DNA from: Apiotrichum sp. Y4204
Taxonomy: Eukaryota > Basidiomycota > Tremellomycetes > Trichosporonales > Trichosporonaceae
NCBI GenBank assembly: GCA_025531455.1
Contig: JAMYHL010000014.1
Coordinates: 620,001-684,000 of the forward strand
Direction of reading: 5' to 3'
DNA: 64,000 bases
Below the pieces are notes generated by a model. That model was not told the DNA's origin. It searched no databases and saw only the letters and a list, made by a program, of their open reading frames with translations. A program made the translations under genes and the position numbers. Of this stretch, positions 56,910-64,000 are shown one piece after another. Positions within the stretch are counted from its first letter, which is position 1; every line of letters begins with the position of its first letter.

Positions 56910-58651
56910 CTACACACCAAGACGCTCGACTAGGCTGTCAATCGTGTCCTTGACCGTCTGATCGAGGGTGTGGTACTTGATCCCGAGGACGCGCTCAGCC
57001 TTGGAGCCGTCGTGCCGGGTAGACGCTCCGTGGATGGCAGCGACACGCGACGCGTCGCCCTTGGGGTAGGTCGTTCGCTCCGGCCAGTACTTTTCGAATA
57101 CCTGCTGTCAGTGGGTGGTTCATGGGTACGAGACACCCACAAGGACGACGTCGTTGGGCGAGCAGGGGCCGGCGCCGACAATGAAGCGCTCACCGCCAGC
57201 CTCGGGGACGGTAAGAGCGCGGAGGTGAGCAAGGGCAACTGGGGTTAGCGCACAGGGTGGACTAGGACACAGAAGAAACGGAAGCTCCGACCAGGGCACC
57301 TGGGACGAGCTTGTTCCCAGGGGGCGCACAGCGCTCATCGCAAGCCCTGATCTCCACTGAGCACTCACTGTCGCGCACGTCGACCCAGTTGAACGGCGCA
57401 AAGTCCGGAATGTCCGCCGCCGCCTTGTTACCCGTGAACCACAACAGGATGTTTTCTGGCATCAGTATCGCGGCCAGAGGCGAGTATACCAACGGTTCGA
57501 GGTGTTGAGCTGCTCCTTACTGGAGATCTGCTGCGAGATGGGGCCATACACCTGATGGGTTAGAAACCGTCAAGGGCGAACCCACCATCGGAGGACAGAT
57601 GGTTGCGCCGTCGAAAGCGGGCTTCTCGTCCTCGATAAACTTCCAAAAGGCACGCTCGGCGAGCGTCTTGGATGCTGGGCATTAGTGTTATGTCCCGCTC
57701 AGATGGCCTCATAGGCAATGCTCACCGCGGTAGATATCGCCGGGGGAAGCGTCGTCGCCCTTCTCCTCAACTTGGCGGAGCGAGTACTCGTTCCAGTCTG
57801 CTGTCAGTACATGGTGCTTGAACGGGGGCGGTTCGGCATCCTGTCACGGAATTTGCCAGATGTACGGCTGCGGTTAAGGGGAAGACAGCCGCCATGACGA
57901 CGTGCCCAACGCGTTCTCCACTGCTTGACCGTCTTAGACTCTCCATCGCCATGACGGAGAGCAACATGGCCAGCCTCAAGACCACCATCCATAGCCACCC
58001 ACCCTTCTCAGTCCGGCTACTGTCAGCTCATCCCAGCCCAGGGCACTTACACATTCGGGCGGGGCACGCTCTCGTCCATGATAGCCGCGCACGACGACGT
58101 GACCACAACGCGCTTGACATCCGGGCTGGGATCAGTACTGTGCTCCCGTGCACAGGACACACTTGTTCTTCTTCAGGCTCTCCAGCACACCGACCGTACC
58201 CTGCACCGCGGGCTTGATCAGCTGCTGCGCCGAGGTGACGTTGAAGTGGAACGGGCTGGCGGTGTGCGCGACGCCGACAACGCCCTTGACCGCCTCGTCG
58301 AATGCGCCAGGCTGCAATCAGTACCGAGAACGCAACCTCCTGATCCAATCCGCGAGGGGACGCACCTCGGCAATGTCCTCGACCACGACATACTCGAACG
58401 GCGCGCCCGCGTCCTTGAACAGGTCGGCGAGGTACTCGCCCTTCTCCTTGGAGCGCACCGTGCCGCGCACGGGGAAGCCGGCAGCGAGGAGCGTCTTGAC
58501 CGTCTCGCTGTCGTCAGCGCTGCATCTGCATCGTCGAGAATCGTGCTTCGGCCTTCTCCGCGGCAGGCAGCTTCCCTCCCGGCACTCACACGGCGATGAA
58601 GCCGGACGCGCCGGTCACGAGGATGAGCGAGCCAGGGGGCACGGCGGGCAT
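56910..58651 (-). CDS. Gre2-type NAD(P)-dependent aldehyde/ketone reductase
   Basis: About ten exons on the minus strand; I fix the outer limits and give the protein in order. The dinucleotide loop LILVTGASGFI opens the Rossmann fold, followed by TLLAAGFPVRGTVRS. Then VVGVAHTASPFHF, the catalytic-region VVVTSSCAAIMDE, DWNEYSLRQV, and YRASKTLAERAFW with the YxxxK pair split near an intron. Next come ATICPPMVYGPISQ, FNWVDVRDVALAHLRAL and a C-terminal VLGIKYHTLDQTVKDTIDSL. This is the extended SDR group of yeast Gre2 and plant dihydroflavonol reductases, which reduce methylglyoxal and other carbonyls. Substrate not predictable. Exon count is less certain than for other genes. Confidence 0.85.
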
Positions 58652-59666
58652 TGTGAGTGAGTGAGATGTAAGTGCTGAAGAGTTAGGGATCTCAGCTGTT
58701 AACGGTTTGGAATATGTGAGTTGAGAGAGTGTTTGCCTCCTCGACGATGTGATGAGCAGCCACAACACGCGCAACAGCGAGTGCTGCATACTCAGGTCGC
58801 GATGAACAGTCAGCACACCCCGCCTCCACCTTCCCTCTTCCCCCACCTCCACTCTTGTCCTTCCCCCGCACTCTGATCCTCTGACTGATGACGACCATTG
58901 ACGCCTTGTTCTGCTCTCATCCACAAAAGTGCCACAACTGTCGGAATTAAGATTGCGATCCACGTGCAAATAACGACGATGCACTATCAATGCAGATCGA
59001 TGATCGCACCAATCCAGCCGATCAAGGGGGGGAAGGGGAAGGGGTGTGTGTGACAGCTGCGTGCGATTGGCTAGCGCAGGGGTTGGGAACGCAGACTGCG
59101 GGTGTAGAATATACGGCCTCGAGGGCTGATGAAGACCTCCACTCTCTTGCCTTCTGATCGAGAGAGAGAGAGACTGGTTTGGGAACAGAGCACCCTCTTT
59201 TTGGTGACAATGACGATGCGATGCGACAAGCGCTGGGAGTGCGGAGGGGTTGCGTGGCTGGCACACACAAACAAAAGTAGGGAGTTCTCATACAGCACCG
59301 AAGGGGCCGAAGGGGGAGGAAGGGGAAGGAAGGCTTGAGGATGAGAAATCGGGGGTGCTCACGCTGGGCGCTGGGCCATGCATTCTCACCGATCCCACAG
59401 GTCAACAGGCAAAAGGAGAGCATACGCGCTAGGACGCGCACAGACCAGATTGGCAGACTAGCAGGCACCTCCTTCGCAGGCGTGCATTACAGGCTCTGGC
59501 GCTCTCGCCCCCCTGTGTGCCCCTCGTCCTGGCTATCCCACACTGCAGTGACCGCCGGTTGACAGCCCCCCCGCTGCACCCCGGTCGTAGTCTGGTCCGT
59601 CTGTCAGTCCATTGCCATCAGCACAGCACACCGCAACCCCTTCCTCTCTCCCTTTTAATTGTCTCC
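58652..59666. promoter_or_regulatory. Divergent promoter region, reductase/FKBP12
   Basis: About 1 kb of non-coding DNA between divergent starts. Purine-rich tracts (59160-59175 and 59305-59340) and a pyrimidine-rich FKBP leader (59600-59665) are visible. A cccttttaatt TATA-like run lies 17 bases before the ATG, too close to act as a TATA box. Confidence 0.45.
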
Positions 59667-60611
59667 ATGTTCCGCTCCATCATCCCCACCACTTCTCGTA
59701 CTCTCTCCACCGTCCGTACCCTCCACACTACCGCTACCAGAATGGGTGTCACTGTTGAGGTCAGTACCATCACAGACAGCTAATCACCGAGCGTCACTCT
59801 GGTGACCACACCGCCGTCTAGAAAATTCCATTCCATGCCATTCCGTCCACCACCACACCACCGCCAGCACACATACTCACCCCTCACAGCGCATCACCGC
59901 CGGCGACGGCAAGACCTTCCCCAAGAAGGTGAGTACTCCCCGGCACGGCGACGGCAACGTCCGCGCCCCCGCGCACGTCCTTGACGATCAAGAGCTGACT
60001 TCCAGGGCGACCGCGTCACCATCCACTGTGAGCACCATCAGGGGCCGGCCGAGCCGGGCGCACGCCAATTCGGCCGCCCAGCGTTCGCCTCTCCTCAGGC
60101 TCTCGCCTCGCCGCGGTAGCGCATACTCACATCCAGACGTCGGTACCCTCCTCGACGGCTCCAAGTTCGACTCGTCCCGCGACCGCGGACAGCCCTTCCA
60201 GTGCACCATCGGTGTCGGCCAGGTCATCAAGGTTAGTGCTGACCACGGGATGGGTGAACAGTTGATGTACATCCGCTAACACACAGGGCTGGGACGAGGG
60301 TGTTCCTCAGCTCTCGGTCGGCGAGAAGGCCGTCCTCACCGCCACCCGTAAGTCGCCTGACATCGTGGCTTCTACCATTCGCTCACCTCGCAGCCGATTA
60401 CGCCTACGGCGCCCGTGGCTTCCCCCCGGTCATCCGTGAGTATCCCTTTTTGCCGTGACGTGTTCTCGTTGGTGGTCCGCAGTGTCCCAGCGGGCGTCAC
60501 ACCCCGCCCTAGCTCCCCGTCACACGCATTCAGTTTAGGTTGGCCGCTAACTCTCTCGCAGCCCCCAACTCGACCCTCAAGTTCGAGGTCGAGCTCCTCA
60601 AGGTCAACTAA
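59667..60611 (+). CDS. FPR1: FKBP12-type peptidyl-prolyl isomerase with N-terminal extension
   Basis: Seven exons (59667-59759, 59891-59929, 60006-60027, 60137-60231, 60287-60347, 60394-60435, 60562-60611) give 133 residues. The FKBP core starts at Met26 ([19 protein letters not shown]). It keeps the drug- and proline-binding residues: [64 protein letters not shown]12 is the target of FK506 and rapamycin (FRR1 in Cryptococcus). The first 25 residues ([22 protein letters not shown]) are rich in Arg/Ser/Thr, lack acids, and look like a mitochondrial presequence. Use of the second ATG would give the cytosolic form of 108 residues. Both start codons lie in exon 1. Confidence 0.93.
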
Positions 60612-63600
60612 TTCACTGCATCAGTGACCCGGGCGAAGCAAAATGAACAGAGAAGGAAGAAGCGAGGCGAAGAAAACACGTAGTGCAGATGTTATCGCCT
60701 GGACTACAATGAGAGCTGCCACTGGCTCAGAACTGTGGCAGCTGCATGCTCGCCTTGGTGGTCTTGTTTGTGCTGGTGGAATCTTGTTGATCTGCGAGCG
60801 CTGTGCTTTCAATATTAGTGCAGCGTGGCAGTCGTCGGACTGATACTGATATACTGGGAAACTGGGGTGTTTTGTCAAGGTGGAGGTCGTCCAGAACGTG
60901 GGTGGTGGAGGCACACTGCAGGCCTGTACCCTACCACAAACAGCAAACTCAGCAAATATGGCACCCCGCCAAGCCCAGCCCGCGCAGCCCCCGTAGACTC
61001 CCGAGCTCCCAAACGGGCCGCAACTGCCCGACTGCGCGCTGTCTCAAGCTCACACCGTGACGCAGCGAAGCAGTGCCTATAATCCTCTCTGGCGGTCGCC
61101 AGGGAGACGCCCAGGAGTCGTGGTATGGGGGTGTGTGGCCATGTGGGATTGGGCGAGCGGCCCGGCCTCGAACTGTACGAACTGCACAGGTGTTGATCCT
61201 GTTGGGCGTCCTTGGTGGACGCTGCCTGCCACGCTGCCGCTGAGCTTGAGTTGTCGATCTGCCTGGTTTGGCATGACAGGACGACGATTTTTGCGGATAG
61301 CGGAGTACGACGCCGGCGTATTGCGGGCTACAGAAGGCTAAACTCGATGACGAGGAGTGTGGAGACGCTGCATGATAGAGAACAACAGAAGAGAACAGCT
61401 GCCTAGCTGGGTCGCGTTGCCGTCTGTCTGCGTCGCCGGCGCCGTACATCGCACCACATTGGGACCGCACCGAAGTCACATTGAAAGCGGACCACATTGG
61501 GAAACTGTGTAAGGTCGAGGTCATCTGAGTGTCTCGCGTCAGGCGCCCACTGTTGTTACTGTATCTGGATATCAGTGGCATGGACCTGAACATCGTACTC
61601 CGCACTCCGTCCTCAAGATCCTCAACCTCTTCGATCTATCAATGTCCTCTGATAGTAGATCCCATCGAGCCAGCTAGATACCCACATCCGCAACTGTCGA
61701 GTCTGCCTCGCGCGTCAGATACTCACCTCTTCGCGCTATCTAGCTCGACTCTGTCTTCACACTGGTTGTTCTACAACTGACGGCTCTCGGGGGATTCGAG
61801 GTCCCCCGCCACGGTACACTACACGGTCATCGCGACGCCGGCGACGGCGCACAGGCAGCCGCGGGCCAGACACCCCCGCTCTCCCGCTGCCGGCTTTACG
61901 TCGCGCGTCGCGCGACGTTCTGAGGTAGCACGTTCTTCTGGTTTTCTGGCGTTGCTGCCCCCGCGGAGGCCATGCAAGTGAGTGCGAGTCGCAGACCAGA
62001 GTGGTGAGTGCCGCCATACCCCCGCTGCAAGCAGTTTGTGCAGAGAAGCAATGGCACCAAATCCGAAGCACGCGGCACGAAGCACGAAGCATGATTGCAT
62101 GAAGCACGAAGCACGAAGCACATGTGCACATGACCATCGTCACTCGTTCGCTGTCGCGGGTCTATGGGTGTGGCTTGGGGGCTCTATTATTCCGAGATGG
62201 GTACCAAAATCTCTCCGCCCGAGTGGCTCCCCACAAACTCGGAGGATATCCGCGTTGCGGGGGACGAGAGGAAGCCAATGTGCGTGATGTGCGTGATGCG
62301 CATGGTGGTGACTGACCGCCTCCCCCTCTCTCGTGTTCCAGGCCCCACTGGGCGCCGGGCGTTCCCATCGGGCCTTTGGGCGTGGTGCGTGAGACAATAT
62401 CCAAGTAGTTTCTTGACCTGGAGCTGGGCTAGCTGGGTGATCGTCTCGCTCATGCCATTCATGTCACTCATTAACTCATTCTTCTCACCATACCTTGCGA
62501 ACAAGCGCGGAATCGCACTCCCTGCAAACCAGCCACTGCATGCACTGCAGCGTCGTCGCTGATCTGCAGATCTGCAGAGACTACCTGGCCTCCGCTCATA
62601 TAATGTGCGGCCCGCGGGCTCAAGATGCCCCGGACCAATCGCAGCCGTCTATCATTGGCCTCGGCCACATTGCTAGCATTAAGCCGTCCACGGTCGCTCT
62701 CCTCTGCGCCTCTGCAGCTCTGCAGCTCTACAAATTCCCAACGGCACGCTCTTGGCCTGGGGTACTGGGGCTGGGAGCGCGGGAAAACCACCCCAACAGT
62801 TAGCCAACAGGAGGGCGAGAAGCTGGCTGCGGCGTTGCTCGAACAACGGATGACGTCAACTTTGCAACTCTGGGTGGGTGCAGAGCTCGACACCTGGGGG
62901 CGAGAACTGCGGGCGTACGCGGGCGTGGGACTTGTGCAACGTTGCATCTCCACAGCAGCTCCCCTATGCCCCCAAGCATTCGCACCAGTGCCAAAACTTT
63001 GCGTCAACGCGCGATGCTAAACTTGCAGCTTGCAGCTTGCAGAAACCATCAGCGCGAGCTCTACTTTTCATTTGCACTTGCGAGCTTCTGGGCAGGCCGC
63101 GTGCGCGGGCGGGGCATTTCTACACGCAGATGCACCCGTCAGCGCTGAGGGATTAGGCTACGTAGTCATCGTTAGTACGCGTTAGTTGGCGTCCGCTGTT
63201 AGGCGCGGTGTGCAGACGCAGCTCCGTCTCGCGCGACGCGTGTGTGTGCGGGGAGGTGTAGGAGCCGTAGCACTACGCTGTGGGCGATGCACTGCGGCAC
63301 ATGGCAAGAGCGAGGGGGACCGTGGCGGGCCTGGCGGCCTGGCGGAGCGCGGGGCGGGGCGGCGGTAGGATGTTCGGGGCCAGTACGTCCGAAGCATCTC
63401 CGCTGGGCCGCGGTGTGCGGGGCTGGGTCTCGGTGCGGCGAGGCGTCGGGGCAGGGCCGGCAGGGGCGGCAGCCGCGGCAACGGCAGCGGCAGAGGCGGC
63501 AGTGGCACCTGGGCACCTGGGTATACCTAGCAGCAAGGGTATCTCGGATCAAGGTGCCGAAAACGCCGAGGCGGGCGGTGAAACGGATGCCGCAGTGAAA

Positions 63601-63830
63601 AAAAAAAGGCAGGCCGCGGGGGTGGGGGGCCATTAGAATTCTCCACCCCAAGTTGTAATGCAATTTGCTTTTGCCCTTGTATTTCCCCCTACTCCCCGTG
63701 TCCCCCCCACCTGGAAAGCTGGAAAGTAATCATTAGCAACGGGCAGGCACGTCGCGCGTAGCTGCTGCAAAAGTGGCGTCACCTGTGGCGCGAAGGAGCG
63801 CGTGTGTGGTGTGTGGGTGTGAGTGAGTGA
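60612..63830. other. Gene-poor right part, no supported gene
   Basis: 3.2 kb without a frame I can support. Open frames at 62164-62562, 63280-63636 and others lack domain-like segments and overlap in several frames, as expected of GC-rich non-coding DNA. A short repeat array lies at 62073-62121, and an 11-A run at 63597-63607. Confidence 0.45.
62073..62121. repeat. AGCACGA-type short repeat array
   Basis: Units of aagcacg recur at 62078, 62101, 62108 and 62115, partly separated by catgattgcatg, which is imperfectly palindromic. Confidence 0.6.
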
Positions 63831-64000
63831 GTGTTTTTGCAGGCAGCACGGGGTATATACACGGGGACAGCGGCCATCTCCATTTTAGCTTTCATCATAG
63901 GGTTGTAATAGCAGCAGCAGCTCCACCTTTCGTAAACCCCCCACTCTACACTACTACTACTGCCACTGGCTGGTCACTCTCCCCCACCGACCCACCTCGC
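63831..64000 (+). promoter_or_regulatory. Probable promoter of a gene beyond the window
   Basis: A TATA box (gggtatatac at 63851-63860) is followed by a pyrimidine-rich, CACTACTACTAC-containing leader to the window end, as in other gene starts here. The coding part would lie outside. Confidence 0.45.

Noticed and set aside
62164..62562. 132-codon plus frame
   Set aside because: No conserved segment and no support from splice signals.
63280..63636. Ala/Gly-rich 118-codon plus frame
   Set aside because: Low complexity, open in several frames at once, and no start context or partner exons.
1..64000. CRISPR arrays, bacterial operons, insertion sequences or phage genes
   Set aside because: None seen; splice structure and gene content are those of a fungal nuclear chromosome.

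Overview
The window is nuclear DNA of a basidiomycete fungus, most likely a tremellomycete yeast (Cryptococcus/Trichosporonales side). The genes are dense and GC-rich. They are interrupted by many very short introns (about 35-60 nt) with GTRNGT donors, a CTNAC branch site and a YAG acceptor. The FKBP12 core is close to the cryptococcal protein as I remember it. I recognise 23 protein genes, one of them an unassigned 985-residue protein, plus 3 tRNA genes. I rebuilt exon chains by hand for all but one of the protein genes (the Gre2-type reductase, which has outer limits only); every chain I built closes in frame.

Layout. 1-3173 has no supported gene. 3174-12829 holds HGH1 (-), RAE1 (+), SAC1 (-), PCNA (+) and a 2OG-oxygenase-like protein (-). 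13425-18099 holds tRNA-Gly(GCC), a carboxymuconolactone-decarboxylase-like gene (-), and a gene that joins an AIG2/gamma-glutamylcyclotransferase-like domain to a class-V PLP enzyme (-). 18726-29969 holds RPN2 (+), the 21-exon GCN2 (-) and a HAD hydrolase (+). 30586-38211 holds NDUFS4 (-), CDK8/SSN3 (-) and the kinetochore protein KNL1/Spc7 (+). 38550-42338 holds two small secreted cysteine proteins, tRNA-Ala(CGC), and a UPF0590 (DUF1769) gene with tRNA-Arg(CCG) nested antisense in an intron. 42597-51923 holds an SLC41-type Mg2+ transporter (-), the unassigned DDLD-repeat protein (-) and a CNNM/Mam3-like protein (+). 51938-60611 holds ATG10 (+), PHO91 (-), a Gre2-type reductase (-) and FKBP12 (+). 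60612-64000 has no supported gene and ends in what looks like the promoter of a gene beyond the window.

Most genes are housekeeping and are not functionally linked. Neighbours that may matter together are the two magnesium-family proteins flanking the unassigned protein, and the fused AIG2-PLP gene. The fusion joins two activities that act in sequence in the known routes that break down glutathione conjugates. The most unusual items are that fusion, a PCNA with a roughly 60-residue charged insert, an ATG10 whose start codon is apparently assembled by splicing, a nested antisense tRNA, an FKBP12 with an apparent mitochondrial presequence, and the DDLD-repeat protein.
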